Source: Lysobacterales bacterium (lineage in GTDB: Bacteria; Pseudomonadota; Gammaproteobacteria; Xanthomonadales; Rhodanobacteraceae). Taken from it: DNA of 43,857 nucleotides. The stretch spans positions 1-43,857 of the forward strand of contig JAFKMZ010000029.1 of assembly GCA_017305055.1 (NCBI GenBank), in the 5' to 3' direction. This document shows positions 18,965-26,932 of this stretch, in pieces; position 1 is the stretch's first letter; each line of letters begins with the position of its first letter. The translations under genes were made by a program, and so were the position numbers. The notes beneath the pieces were generated by a model, which was given only the letters and a program-made list of their open reading frames with translations, did no database searches and was not told where the DNA came from.

Positions 18965-19750
18965 ATGATGAAATCGTTGCCGCGCCTGCGCCTGCAGGGC
19001 TTCAACAATCTGACCAAGGCGCTCAGCTTCAACATCTACGACATCTGCTACGCAGTGTCCGAGGACCAGCGCCGGCGCTACATCGAATATATCGACGAGC
19101 AGTACGACGCCGACCGCCTGACCCAGATCCTCACCGACGTGGCCGAGATCATCGGCGCGAACATCCTCAACATCGCGCGCCAGGACTATGATCCGCAGGG
19201 TGCCTCGGTGACCATGCTCATCTCCGAGGAGCCGGTACTGGCCAAGCTTGGCCGCGACACGATCTCGGGTGCCGTGGTCGCGCACATGGACAAGAGCCAC
19301 ATCACCGTCCACACCTATCCGGAGACGCATCCGCACAACGGCATCGCCACGTTCCGCGCCGACATCGACGTGGCCACCTGTGGCGTCATTTCCCCGTTGA
19401 AGGCGCTGAACTACCTGATCGACAGCTTCGAGTCGGACATCGTCGTGTGCGATTACCGCGTGCGCGGCTTCACCCGCGACGTGAAGGGCAAGAAGCACTT
19501 CATCGACCACAAGATCAACTCGGTGCAGGACTACCTGGCCAAGCACATCCGCCAGAAATACGAGATGTTCGACGTCAACGTGTACCAGGAGAACATGTTC
19601 CACACGAAGATGCACATCAAGGAGTTCGACCTCGACACCTACCTGTTCGAGTCGAATGCCGAGGACCTGTCGTTCAAGGAGCGCAAGCGCATCGAATCGC
19701 TGGTCAGCCGCGAGATCGAGGAACTGTTCCACGGCCGCAACCTGATGTGA
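18965..19750 (+). CDS. speD: S-adenosylmethionine decarboxylase proenzyme
   Basis: 261 residues, the long enterobacterial-type class (E. coli 264). It makes decarboxylated SAM, the aminopropyl donor for spermidine. The proenzyme self-cleaves at Lys110-Ser111 in [13 protein letters not shown] to create the pyruvoyl cofactor on Ser111. [23 protein letters not shown] and [13 protein letters not shown] follow the E. coli protein closely. ATG 18965 is followed directly by another ATG at 18968. No speE is adjacent. In relatives speD also sits beside clp, so this is lineage gene order. Confidence 0.96.
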   Translation: MMKSLPRLRLQGFNNLTKALSFNIYDICYAVSEDQRRRYIEYIDEQYDADRLTQILTDVAEIIGANILNIARQDYDPQGASVTMLISEEPVLAKLGRDTISGAVVAHMDKSHITVHTYPETHPHNGIATFRADIDVATCGVISPLKALNYLIDSFESDIVVCDYRVRGFTRDVKGKKHFIDHKINSVQDYLAKHIRQKYEMFDVNVYQENMFHTKMHIKEFDLDTYLFESNAEDLSFKERKRIESLVSREIEELFHGRNLM

Positions 19751-19793
19751 CGGAAATCAGGACCGCGCAGGCGCTTTTGCAGCCCGAACGTTT

Positions 19794-19821
19794 CTACCGC
19801 CCAGGCTCCTATAGGCGGTAG
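19794..19821. terminator. Inverted repeat between convergent speD and coq7
   Basis: CTACCGCC (19794-19801) and GGCGGTAG (19814-19821) pair around a 12-base loop. The right arm lies in the last codons of coq7 (ending in a Tyr-Arg-Leu sequence). No T-run is seen, so a role in ending speD transcription is only possible. Confidence 0.3.
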
Positions 19822-20450
19822 GCAACGGTCTTCATCACCATGGAGCTCAGGCGCATCAGGTTCGGCAGGGGGCGCGGCAGGTCGATGCCGCCACGGGCCC
19901 GCGCCGCGTTGGCATGGCGCACCTCGTCCGCCTGCATCTGGGTGAGCACGGCGCGCGAGCGCCCATCCTGGGCCGGCAGGCGTCCGAGGTGCTCGGCCAA
20001 GTGCGCCTCGACCTGGCGCTCGGTCTCGACTACGAAGCCCAGGCTGAGCCGGTCCCCGGCAAGCGCGGCAGCGGCGCCGATGGCATAGCTGCCCGCGTAC
20101 CACAGGGGGTTGAACAGGCTGGGCCGGCTGTCGAGTTCGCGCAGCCGCTGCGCACACCAGGCCAGGTGGTCGGTTTCCTCGTCGGCGGCGTGCAGCAGGT
20201 GCGCACGGTTGTCCGCATGCCGGGCCAGGGCTGCCTGGCCCAGGTACAAGGCCTGGGCGCAGACCTCGCCCGTATGGTTCACCCGCATCAGCCCGGCGAC
20301 CCGCCGGCGTTCGGCGATATCCAGCGAGGGCTCGGCCATGTCCTCGCCCGGGAAAGGCCGGGTCGCCACCGGCGATCCGGCGACAGCTTCCAGCGCCTGC
20401 CCGAAGCCGGTCAGCAGGCGATCCAGGGGGGACAGGCTACGGACGGACAT
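19809..20450 (-). CDS. coq7: Di-iron demethoxyubiquinone hydroxylase Coq7
   Basis: 213 residues. It hydroxylates 2-polyprenyl-3-methyl-6-methoxy-1,4-benzoquinone in ubiquinone synthesis, taking the place of UbiF in many proteobacteria. The two di-iron E-E-x-x-H halves are visible: Glu62 in [11 protein letters not shown] with Glu92 and His95 in DEETDHLAW, then [10 protein letters not shown] and ADEVRHA. It is peripheral to the inner membrane. ATG 20450 starts [13 protein letters not shown], consistent with relatives; an ATG at 20537 would add an unrelated leader. Divergent from rplM. Confidence 0.93.
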   Translation of the reverse strand: MSVRSLSPLDRLLTGFGQALEAVAGSPVATRPFPGEDMAEPSLDIAERRRVAGLMRVNHTGEVCAQALYLGQAALARHADNRAHLLHAADEETDHLAWCAQRLRELDSRPSLFNPLWYAGSYAIGAAAALAGDRLSLGFVVETERQVEAHLAEHLGRLPAQDGRSRAVLTQMQADEVRHANAARARGGIDLPRPLPNLMRLSSMVMKTVAYRL

Positions 20451-20565
20451 GGGGTTCGGGCACCGGTTGTGAACGGGATGGGGCCACTGGCTTGCACCGG
20501 GGTGACGCTGCGCAGCGGACCTGGCGCATGCTATCATTTGCAGCCTGCCCAGCGGGATGCGCCTC

Positions 20566-20595
20566 TTGCGCCTGCAGCAATGGCTCCATTATCAT
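20566..20595 (+). promoter_or_regulatory. rplM: Candidate rplM-rpsI promoter
   Basis: TTGCGC (20566-20571), an 18-base spacer and TATCAT (20590-20595). A second TATCAT at 20532-20537 lacks a good -35. Both are followed by T-rich bases. The leader of roughly 55 bases could carry the L13 autoregulatory site known in E. coli, but I cannot identify it. Confidence 0.4.
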
Positions 20596-20656
20596 TCCGC
20601 GCTTTGATTCACTCAAAAGCGCCGGCCGTCCATGGCGGCACATCAGGTATACCGCA

Positions 20657-21085
20657 ATGAAGACCTTCAGCGCCAATGCTGGCACCGTCAAGCGCGACTG
20701 GTTCGTGGTCGACGCCACGGACAAGACCCTCGGACGCCTGTACAGCGAAATCGCCCGCCGCCTGCGCGGCAAGCACAAGCCGGAATACACGCCGCACTGC
20801 GACACCGGTGACTACATCGTGGTGATCAATGCCGAGAAGGTGCATGTCACCGGTGCCAAGCTGGATGACAAGAAGTACCACCGTTTCACCGGCTATGTCG
20901 GCAATCTCAAGACGTTCAGCCTGAACGAGATGCTGGCTACCCATCCGGAGCGCGTCATCGAGATTGCGGTCAAGGGCATGTTGCCGAAGAATCCGCTCGG
21001 GCGTGAGATGTACCGCAAGCTCAAGGTATACGCCGGCGCCGCGCATCCGCATGCCGCACAGCAGCCGCAGGCACTCCAGATTTGA
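20657..21085 (+). CDS. rplM: 50S ribosomal protein L13
   Basis: 142 residues, the same length as E. coli L13. [59 protein letters not shown] and [21 protein letters not shown] are diagnostic. It is an early assembly protein of the large subunit. ATG 20657 is fixed by homology. Followed after 80 bases by rpsI in the usual two-gene operon; the gap holds two small hairpins, one of them GCGTGC-TTG-GCACGC at 21092-21106. Confidence 0.98.
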   Translation: MKTFSANAGTVKRDWFVVDATDKTLGRLYSEIARRLRGKHKPEYTPHCDTGDYIVVINAEKVHVTGAKLDDKKYHRFTGYVGNLKTFSLNEMLATHPERVIEIAVKGMLPKNPLGREMYRKLKVYAGAAHPHAAQQPQALQI

Positions 21086-21165
21086 CTTTGCGCGTGCTTG
21101 GCACGCATCCGCAGAATCGGGCCTTGGCGCCCGTTCCCATCGACAGGACAGCAGGCGACAACGGC

Positions 21166-21558
21166 ATGGCGACTCAACAGAATTACGGCACGGGACGGCG
21201 CAAGACTTCCGCGGCGCGCGTGTTCCTGCGGCAGGGCAGGGGCGACATCACGGTCAACGGCAAGCCGCTGGAGACATTCTTCGGCCGCGAGACCTCGCGC
21301 ATGATCGTGCGCCAGCCGCTTGAACTGACCGAGAACACGGACAGGTTCGACATCAACGTCACGGTTTCCGGTGGCGGCATGACTGGCCAGGCCGGCGCCA
21401 TCCGTCTGGGCATCGCCCGCGCCTTGATCGAGTACGACGAGGGCTTGAAGTCGCCGCTGCGCAAGGCGGGGTTCGTCACCCGCGATGCGCGCGAGGTCGA
21501 GCGCAAGAAAGTCGGCCTGCACAAGGCTCGTCGCGCGACGCAGTTCTCCAAGCGCTGA
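21166..21558 (+). CDS. rpsI: 30S ribosomal protein S9
   Basis: 130 residues, as in E. coli. [18 protein letters not shown] at the start and the C-terminal basic tail ending ATQFSKR, which reaches the P-site tRNA, are diagnostic. [21 protein letters not shown] is the central S9 signature. ATG 21166 is fixed by homology, although the frame is open further upstream. Confidence 0.98.
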   Translation: MATQQNYGTGRRKTSAARVFLRQGRGDITVNGKPLETFFGRETSRMIVRQPLELTENTDRFDINVTVSGGGMTGQAGAIRLGIARALIEYDEGLKSPLRKAGFVTRDAREVERKKVGLHKARRATQFSKR

Positions 21559-21631
21559 GTATTCCTACAGTTCCATACTTAGCTTTACGGCGCAGTACCA
21601 CAAGGTCAGAGCGTACTGTTCCGCGCGCCAT

Positions 21632-21705
21632 TGGGAGATCGTCTAATGGTAGGACAACAGACTCTGACTCTGTTTATCTAGGTTCGAATCCTAGTCTCCC
21701 AGCCA
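21632..21705 (+). tRNA. tRNA-Gln (anticodon CTG)
   Basis: A complete cloverleaf with CCA encoded: acceptor TGGGAGA/TCTCCCA, anticodon stem ACAGA/TCTGT around the loop CTCTGAC (anticodon CTG, reading CAG), and T arm CTAGG-TTCGAAT-CCTAG. Discriminator base is G. It lies 73 bases after rpsI. No convincing promoter is seen, so read-through from the ribosomal operon is possible. Confidence 0.95.
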
Positions 21706-21752
21706 AAACAAAAAGGCCCACCCTCGCGGTGGGCCTTTTTGTTTTGGCTGGG
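21698..21752 (+). terminator. Rho-independent terminator with a 25-bp perfect stem
   Basis: Bases 21698-21722 and 21728-21752 are perfect inverted repeats around the 5-base loop CTCGC. The core is GGCCCACC/GGTGGGCC followed by TTTTTGTTTT, a classic terminator. The stem continues outward until it takes in the CCC of the acceptor stem, the discriminator and the CCA of tRNA-Gln. The A-rich left arm makes it also usable in the reverse direction. Confidence 0.9.
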
Positions 21753-22019
21753 CGGCAAGGTCGAACCCTCGTTCGACGATTTTGTCAGGAACAAAATTGG
21801 ACAGCCGCAGGCTGGCCCCGAGCGTAGCGAGGGGTGAGTCCCAGGATGGGACGAACAATCCCGGTTTTCGACCAACCATCATCATTGCCCGAGGTGGATG
21901 AAGGTTCTGCCGAAGTGCGCGACATCCCGGCGTGCCCGCACCCTCACCCCATCCCCTCTCCCGATGGGAGAGGGCTCAAGCTCCGGCAAGGGAAGTGGCA
22001 CGCGTCGCCGGGACAGCCA
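21753..22019. repeat. Hairpin-rich extragenic region
   Basis: No gene. Small perfect hairpins follow one another: GTCGAAC/GTTCGAC (21760-21777), ATTTTGT/ACAAAAT (21779-21797), CAGCC/GGCTG (21802-21814), CCCC/GGGG (21816-21834) and GTCCCA/TGGGAC (21838-21852). A stronger one, CCCTCTCCC-GAT-GGGAGAGGG, is at 21954-21974, 46 bases beyond the rpiA stop. The pattern resembles a repetitive extragenic palindrome cluster; copies elsewhere in the genome cannot be checked here. Confidence 0.55.
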
Positions 22020-22664
22020 TCATCCCATGACCTGCGAGCCAACCAGCACCACATCCGCCCTCCGCCTCGCGAACAGCCCCACCGTCACCACGCCGGCAAG
22101 CTGGTTGAGTTCGGTCTCCAGCGCCACCGGATCGGTGATGCGCAGGCCGTGCACGTCAAGGATCCAGTTGCCGTTGTCGGTGACCACGCCGTCGCGCCAC
22201 ACGGGCTGGCCGCCACGCCTGGCGATCTCGCGTCCGACCAGGCTGCGCGCCATGGGAATGACCTCGACCGGCAGCGGGAACTTCCCCAGTACGTCGACAC
22301 GCTTGCTGGAGTCGATGATGCACACGAACTTGGTCGCTGCGGCGGCGACGATCTTCTCGCGCGTCAGCGCCGCGCCACCACCCTTGATCAGGTGTCGGGA
22401 CGGGTCGCATTCGTCGGCGCCGTCGACGTACAGTGTCAGCGGGCCGACCGCGTTGAGGTCGAGCACCGGTATCCCGCGCTCGCGCAGCAGCGTCGAGGAT
22501 TGCTCCGAGCTGGAGACCGCACCCTGGATCCGGTTTCTCAGATCCGCCAGGGCGTCGATGAAATATGCCACCGTTGAGCCGGTGCCGACACCAACGATGG
22601 CGTCTTCCTCGACGTAGCGGATGGCCGCCTCACCGGCCTGACGTTTTTCGCTGGCGTGGTCCAT
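22020..22664 (-). CDS. rpiA: Ribose-5-phosphate isomerase A
   Basis: 214 residues (E. coli 219). It interconverts ribose-5-phosphate and ribulose-5-phosphate. [60 protein letters not shown] and [15 protein letters not shown] are the conserved segments, with catalytic Asp and Glu in DGADE and lysine in IKGGG. The gene starts 35 bases inside the end of the EVE gene, so the two are coupled. Confidence 0.96.
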   Translation of the reverse strand: MDHASEKRQAGEAAIRYVEEDAIVGVGTGSTVAYFIDALADLRNRIQGAVSSSEQSSTLLRERGIPVLDLNAVGPLTLYVDGADECDPSRHLIKGGGAALTREKIVAAAATKFVCIIDSSKRVDVLGKFPLPVEVIPMARSLVGREIARRGGQPVWRDGVVTDNGNWILDVHGLRITDPVALETELNQLAGVVTVGLFARRRADVVLVGSQVMG

Positions 22665-23175
22665 GTGTCGCTTTTCCTGAAGGTGGACGCGGATCGGACG
22701 GGGCAGTGGCAGACTCGAGACCCAGGATGTACTTCCAGTGCGCCGGGGTGACCGGCATCACCGACAGCCGGTTGCCCTTGCGCAACAGGCCCATGTCGGC
22801 CAGCACCGCGTGCCGCTTGAGTTCGTCCAGGCTGATGGTGCGCGCGAGCTTGCGCACGAAGCGGACGTCGACCAGCACCCAGCGTGGCTGGCCGCGCGTA
22901 CTTCCCGGATCGAAGTGCTGGCTGCGTGGGTCGAACTGGCTAGGGTCCGGGTACGCGTCGCTGGCCACCTCGGCGATGCCGACAATGCCCGGCACCGCGC
23001 AGTTGGAGTGATAGAAGAAAACACGATCACCCATGCGCATGGCGTCGCGCATGAAATTGCGCGCCTGGTAGTTGCGCACACCGTCCCACGGCTCCTGGCC
23101 CTTGCGCGCGAGGTCGTCGATGGAGAATGCGCCAGGCTCGGTCTTCATCAGCCAGTGGGCTGCCGCGTGCGTCAT
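22630..23175 (-). CDS. EVE-domain protein (PUA-like fold)
   Basis: 181 residues. [49 protein letters not shown] and [22 protein letters not shown] are the EVE domain, a PUA/YTH-like fold whose aromatic cage binds modified bases in nucleic acid. The domain fills about residues 5-155; a proline- and basic-rich tail of about 25 residues follows, the last part of which overlaps rpiA. The start overlaps the 5-FCL stop as ATGA (23172-23175). In relatives the protein sits in the same neighbourhood. The natural ligand (modified DNA or RNA base) is unknown. Confidence 0.9.
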   Translation of the reverse strand: MTHAAAHWLMKTEPGAFSIDDLARKGQEPWDGVRNYQARNFMRDAMRMGDRVFFYHSNCAVPGIVGIAEVASDAYPDPSQFDPRSQHFDPGSTRGQPRWVLVDVRFVRKLARTISLDELKRHAVLADMGLLRKGNRLSVMPVTPAHWKYILGLESATAPSDPRPPSGKATHGPRQRKTSGR

Positions 23176-23798
23176 GCGCTTTTTCCGTTGTCCGCCGTGA
23201 CGGGATGGCAATCGATGAGTTCATGGTCGGTGGCCACGAAATCGAGCGGAACATCCCAGTCCTCGGGCTTGATGTGCGGCAGCTCCTGGAACGCGTACGC
23301 GATGCCGACCAACAGCGGTTCGGTTGGTCGCTTGCGTGACTGCAGGAAGCCGAAGCTGCGGTCGTAATACCCGCCCCCGTAGCCGATGCGGTTGCCGCGG
23401 CGATCGAAACCGAGCAATGGCATCAGCACCAGTTCGATTTCCTCCGGCGCGCGCGAGGTGACCGGAGCCACCGGTTCAGGGATGCCGTAGCGGTTGGGTT
23501 CCACCGGGTCCCCGGTTTGCCAGGGCGCAAACAGCAGTTGCCGGTCCGGCTGGAGCACGGGCAGCAGGAACTGCTGGCCCCGCGTCGCCAGTGGCGGGAT
23601 GGCCAAGTTCAGCGGCAACTCGCCGTCGATGGCCCAATACCCGGCGACATGGCGGTCGGTGAAGTACTCGGGCAATCGCTCCAGCATGCGCCTGAGCCCC
23701 TGGGCGGCGGCGAGTCGGGCGGTGGCAGGCAAGGCGCGGCGTCGGGCGGCGAGCTGCTGGCGGAACTCACGGCGCTGGGCGACTGCGTCCACGACCAT
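23172..23798 (-). CDS. fau: 5-formyltetrahydrofolate cyclo-ligase
   Basis: 208 residues from ATG 23798, which has GGAG just upstream and gives the usual beginning with REFRQQLAARRRAL. It recycles 5-formyl-THF to 5,10-methenyl-THF with ATP. The basic N-terminal helix, VLMPLLGFDRRGNRIGYGGGYYDR and the C-terminal PEDWDVPLDFVATD are family signatures. An ATG at 23834 would run into the 6S RNA. The 6S RNA gene directly upstream is the classic ssrS-ygfA (fau) arrangement, so the mRNA may come from the same promoter. Confidence 0.93.
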   Translation of the reverse strand: MVVDAVAQRREFRQQLAARRRALPATARLAAAQGLRRMLERLPEYFTDRHVAGYWAIDGELPLNLAIPPLATRGQQFLLPVLQPDRQLLFAPWQTGDPVEPNRYGIPEPVAPVTSRAPEEIELVLMPLLGFDRRGNRIGYGGGYYDRSFGFLQSRKRPTEPLLVGIAYAFQELPHIKPEDWDVPLDFVATDHELIDCHPVTADNGKSA

Positions 23799-23848
23799 GA
23801 TCTCCGGCAAGAAGCGCTGCACGTCGCGGCACATGCAGCAGGAATAGT

Positions 23849-24035
23849 GGCGTCACCGCGGTGCCGCTGCCCACCGAACGACCTTGATCCAGAGGGATCA
23901 GGTGGGAGGGCTCCATGGCTGACCAGGCTTTCCGCTCATGGCGGACATGCACAACAACCATGATGAACCGACCCGGGGTCGTATTTAGGAACAAGGCAAA
24001 TGTCACAGTGTGCTGGCGCACACCGCAGAAACGCC
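23849..24035 (-). ncRNA. ssrS: 6S RNA
   Basis: The 187-base region between zapA and the 5-FCL gene folds with closing ends GGCGT...ACGCC and GCGGTG...CACCGC, separated by small internal bulges, as expected for the long imperfect hairpin of 6S RNA. An internal hairpin (CTGATCC/GGATCAAG type) lies at the position of the similar stem in the E. coli RNA. The promoter at 24042-24070 puts the start at about 24035, where the closing stem begins. 6S RNA binds sigma-70 RNA polymerase in stationary phase. Ends are accurate to a few bases. Confidence 0.85.
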
Positions 24036-24041
24036 GACTTC

Positions 24042-24070
24042 ATTCTAGGCGCCGGGTCGGCAGAAACCAA
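24042..24070 (-). promoter_or_regulatory. ssrS: Sigma-70 promoter of 6S RNA
   Basis: On the minus strand: TTGGTT (24070-24065), a 17-base spacer and TAGAAT (24047-24042). Start of transcription is predicted 7 bases downstream, exactly at the 6S closing stem. Confidence 0.75.
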
Positions 24071-24141
24071 GCTGCCGGGAGCGGGGCCGTTTTGCTGCCG
24101 TCCGGGGTTGGCTCGCCACGCCGGCCGCCCTCCGGGCCGGT

Positions 24142-24456
24142 TCAGGACGCGGGAGGTTCCTCGCCCAGGGCGGCCTGTACCTTGAGGCGCAAGGCAGCCA
24201 GGTGGTCGCCCAGCTGCCGCTCTTCGCCCGCATGCCGCTTGCGCAGGGCGATCAATTCATGGGTGACACTGATCGCTGCCAGTACGGCGAGGCGCTCGAA
24301 GCCGAAGGTCTTGGCGCTGCTGCGCAGTTCGCGCATCTTGCGTTCCAGGTAGACCGACGCGTCCAGCAGGTCGTCGCGTTCCTCCGGCGCACAGGCGATC
24401 AGGAACTCGCGGTCGATCAGGCGTACGGTGACGGGGTCAGCTGCTTGGTCTGGCAT
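24142..24456 (-). CDS. zapA: Cell division protein ZapA
   Basis: 104 residues. ZapA binds FtsZ and bundles its filaments at midcell. VTVRLIDREFLIACAPEERDDLLDASVYLERKMRELR is the globular FtsZ-binding head, and IALRKRHAGEERQLGDHLAALRLKVQAAL the C-terminal coiled coil. ATG 24456 gives MPDQAADPVTVRL; an upstream ATG at 24522 adds an unrelated leader. It lies between the ZapB-like gene and the 6S RNA in the conserved order. Confidence 0.93.
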   Translation of the reverse strand: MPDQAADPVTVRLIDREFLIACAPEERDDLLDASVYLERKMRELRSSAKTFGFERLAVLAAISVTHELIALRKRHAGEERQLGDHLAALRLKVQAALGEEPPAS

Positions 24457-24558
24457 GGCGGGACGCTGCTTCGGCTTGGGAACCCGGGCGGAAATGGATG
24501 GCCTTATGGCCGAGGCGGGCACCGTGCCTTGCCATGAAGGCCACGGACGGTGGGGTGC

Positions 24559-24792
24559 TCATGGACTGCGGCTGCTGGCTTCCAGCGATTTCAGGCGCTG
24601 GATCATGGCCTCGACGCGGCTGCGGGCCTGTTCGTTGCGCGCCAGCAGACCGGCGCGTTCACCGCTCAGCTGGTCCTGCCGCTGGCGCAGGCTGAGGTTC
24701 TCCGCATTGAGGCGACGCACCGTTTCCACCAACCGCTCCAGCTGCGCCGTGAGCGCCGCGACTTCATGCTGTACCGGATGGGTGTTGTCCAT
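24559..24792 (-). CDS. ZapB-like small coiled-coil protein (TIGR02449 type)
   Basis: 77 residues, nearly all predicted coiled coil: VAALTAQLERLVETVRRLNAENLSLRQ continues as heptads with leucine and arginine spacing. Small coiled-coil proteins of this type are found directly upstream of zapA in xanthomonads and pseudomonads and are thought to be division-associated, like ZapB. ATG 24792 fits; a TATAGT-like box only 8 bases upstream (24800-24805) suggests a very short leader. Confidence 0.85.
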   Translation of the reverse strand: MDNTHPVQHEVAALTAQLERLVETVRRLNAENLSLRQRQDQLSGERAGLLARNEQARSRVEAMIQRLKSLEASSRSP

Positions 24793-24920
24793 GCCGGAAA
24801 CTATACCAGCACGGATTGCGGAGTCGACGCCTGGCCAGGCCGGGGTGGCTGGCGCGCCGAACCAGGACTTGCCATGATCTGGCGGCAGCATGTCACCCGG
24901 CAAAACCACGCGGAGCGAAG

Positions 24921-25514
24921 ATGGGACCACCCGAACAAGCCGGATCTGGCGACGACCAACAGGTCGAATACGAGGAACTCGATGAGCTTGCCGCGCGATT
25001 GCACCTGGCGGTCAGCGCGAGCGAACTGCACGGCTCGGTATGCGGCTTCATTGCTGGCGGGGGCAGCACCAGCGGCGGGAGCCTGCTCGAGCAATTGCAA
25101 TTGCAGGCGGACACGGCGGGCGGCACGCTGGACCCGGCCGGACGCGTGGTGCTGGTGCGCCTGGTGCAGTCCTGCGCGGCGGCGCTGGCTGATTCGGAAT
25201 TGGGCTTCGAGCCCCTGTTGCCTGCCGATGACCGCCCGCTGGCTGAACGCGCGGAGGCCACCGTGGAATGGTGCAGAGGTTTTCTCGGCGGCTTTGGCTT
25301 GACCGGAGCGGCCAGCCATGACCGGTTGTCTGATGAAGCCAAGGAGATGCTGCACGACTTGGGCGCCATTGCCGGTTCCAGCTTCGACTACGGCGACGCG
25401 GCCGAGGACGAGGACGCCTTGATCGAGGTGCACGAGTTCATGCGCGTGGGGGCCCTGTTGCTGCATGCAGAATGTGCCGTTCCCCCTGCCGGGGCACGTG
25501 GAACGCTGCATTGA
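24921..25514 (+). CDS. UPF0149 (YgfB/YecA-like) protein
   Basis: 197 residues. The segments ASELHGSVCGFIAGGG, ADDRPLAERAEATVEWCRGFLGGFGLTG and LSDEAKEMLHDLGAIA define UPF0149. The all-helical fold is known from an H. influenzae structure, and the gene is regularly found upstream of pepP, but no reaction is established; a P. aeruginosa homologue has been linked to antibiotic-response regulation. ATG 24921 has a strong GGAG ribosome site. The stop overlaps the TTG start of pepP. Confidence 0.92.
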   Translation: MGPPEQAGSGDDQQVEYEELDELAARLHLAVSASELHGSVCGFIAGGGSTSGGSLLEQLQLQADTAGGTLDPAGRVVLVRLVQSCAAALADSELGFEPLLPADDRPLAERAEATVEWCRGFLGGFGLTGAASHDRLSDEAKEMLHDLGAIAGSSFDYGDAAEDEDALIEVHEFMRVGALLLHAECAVPPAGARGTLH

Positions 25515-26821
25515 GCGTCGGCCTCGACGAGTTTGCCCGGCGCCGGCGGCAGTTGATGCGCATGGCCGGCGAGAGCTCGGTCCTGCTGGTGTCGGCCGCG
25601 CCGCGGCGGCTGCGCAATGCCGATTCGGCGTGGCCGTACCGGCAGGATTCGGACCTGCATTACCTCACCGGGTTTCCCGAGCCCGACGCCGTGCTGGCCC
25701 TTCTGCCGGGCCGCGCGCACGGCGAGGCGGTGTTGTTCTGCCGCGAGCGCGATGCCGCGCAGGAGCGCTGGCATGGCGCGCGCTTGGGGACCGAGCGCGC
25801 GCTTGCCACCTACGGCGTTGACGACGCCTTCCCGATCGACGACATCGACGACATCCTGCCGGGCATGATCGAGGGCCGCGCGCGGGTTTATTGTGACTTC
25901 GGGCGCGAGCCGGACTTTGATGCCCGCCTGCTGGGCTGGATGCGTCGGCTGCGGCAATTGCGCGGCGGCGGCGTGGTGCCCAAGGAGTTCGTCGCGCTGG
26001 GACATCTGCTGCACGACCTGCGCCTGTACAAGTCGCGTGCCGAGCTGAGCCTGCTGCGGGAGGCGGCTGCCATCGCGATCCGCGCCCACCGCGCGGCGTG
26101 GCAGGTAGCCTTGCCGGGATCGCGTGAGTACGAGATCGAGGCCGAGTTGCTCAAGGTCATGCGCGGACAAGGCGCGGTGCCCTCGTTCGTGCCGACCGTC
26201 GCAGCCGGGGCCAATGCCTGCACCATGCACTACCAGGGCGGCCGCAGCGTGCTGCACCAAGGCGACCTGCTGCTGGTCGATGCGGGCGCCGAGTGGGAGT
26301 GCTATGCCTCGGACATTTGCCGCACGATCCCGGTGAGTGGCCGCTTCAGCGGCGAACAGCGCGCGCTGTACGAGCTGGTGCTGGCGGCGCAACAGGCGGC
26401 GATAGCCGAGGTGAGACCCGGACGTGCCTTCGCGGCCGCGCATGAGACAGCGGTGCAGGTCCTGGTGGAGGGCTTGTGCGTTCTGGAATTGCTGCGCGGC
26501 GATCCGGGCGAGATCGTGGCCGCAGGCGGTTACCGGCGTTTCTTTCCGGCCAAGACCGGACATTGGCTCGGCCTCGATGTGCATGACGTCGGCGACTACC
26601 GCGTCGACGGCGAGTCGCGCATGCTGGAGCCAGGCATGGTGCTGACCGTGGAGCCGGGTCTGTACGTGGCCGTGGACGACTCCACTGTGGACGCGCGCTG
26701 GCGCGGCATCGGCATCCGCATCGAGGACGACGTGGTGGTGACGAAGGAAGGCAACGAGGTGCTCACGGCCGCCATGCCCAAGGAGATTGCCGACATCGAG
26801 GCGCTGCTGACCGCGCGTTGA
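25511..26821 (+). CDS. pepP: Xaa-Pro aminopeptidase
   Basis: 436 residues. It removes the residue before proline from peptides, using two manganese ions in a pita-bread fold. The five metal ligands sit where the E. coli enzyme has them: Asp257 and Asp268 (VDAGAEWECYASDI), His351 (GHWLGLDVHD), Glu381 (TVEPGLY) and Glu405 (GIRIEDDV). The start is TTG 25511, overlapping the UPF0149 stop as TTGA, because MSVGLDEFARRRRQL aligns with the family N-terminus; ATG 25472 would add unrelated residues. ubiH, which follows pepP in E. coli, is absent here. Confidence 0.96.
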   Translation: MSVGLDEFARRRRQLMRMAGESSVLLVSAAPRRLRNADSAWPYRQDSDLHYLTGFPEPDAVLALLPGRAHGEAVLFCRERDAAQERWHGARLGTERALATYGVDDAFPIDDIDDILPGMIEGRARVYCDFGREPDFDARLLGWMRRLRQLRGGGVVPKEFVALGHLLHDLRLYKSRAELSLLREAAAIAIRAHRAAWQVALPGSREYEIEAELLKVMRGQGAVPSFVPTVAAGANACTMHYQGGRSVLHQGDLLLVDAGAEWECYASDICRTIPVSGRFSGEQRALYELVLAAQQAAIAEVRPGRAFAAAHETAVQVLVEGLCVLELLRGDPGEIVAAGGYRRFFPAKTGHWLGLDVHDVGDYRVDGESRMLEPGMVLTVEPGLYVAVDDSTVDARWRGIGIRIEDDVVVTKEGNEVLTAAMPKEIADIEALLTAR

Positions 26822-26870
26822 GGCACATCGGCTTGGGGCGGTGGCATGGCGCCGCGACGGATCGCCACAG

Positions 26871-26891
26871 ATCACGTGGAAATGACGTGAT
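26871..26891. promoter_or_regulatory. Inverted repeat upstream of cydAB, possible operator
   Basis: ATCACGT (26871-26877) and ACGTGAT (26885-26891) are perfect inverted 7-mers separated by GGAAATG, 42 bases before the cydA ATG. The half-site spacing suits a dimeric regulator. It does not fit the FNR/ANR consensus. Which protein binds is unknown. Confidence 0.45.
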
Positions 26892-26932
26892 GACCTTTAG
26901 GCTCGACCGGCCAGCCCGAGGAGTCGACGTCG

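Noticed and set aside
21698-21752. Inverted repeat at tRNA-Gln as an integration (att) site
   Set aside because: Integration at a tRNA leaves a direct repeat of the 3' end; here the copy is inverted and works as a terminator, and no integrase is nearby.
23767-24021. Open frame of 84 codons inside the 6S RNA region
   Set aside because: The region folds as 6S RNA with its own promoter, and the peptide has no similarity.
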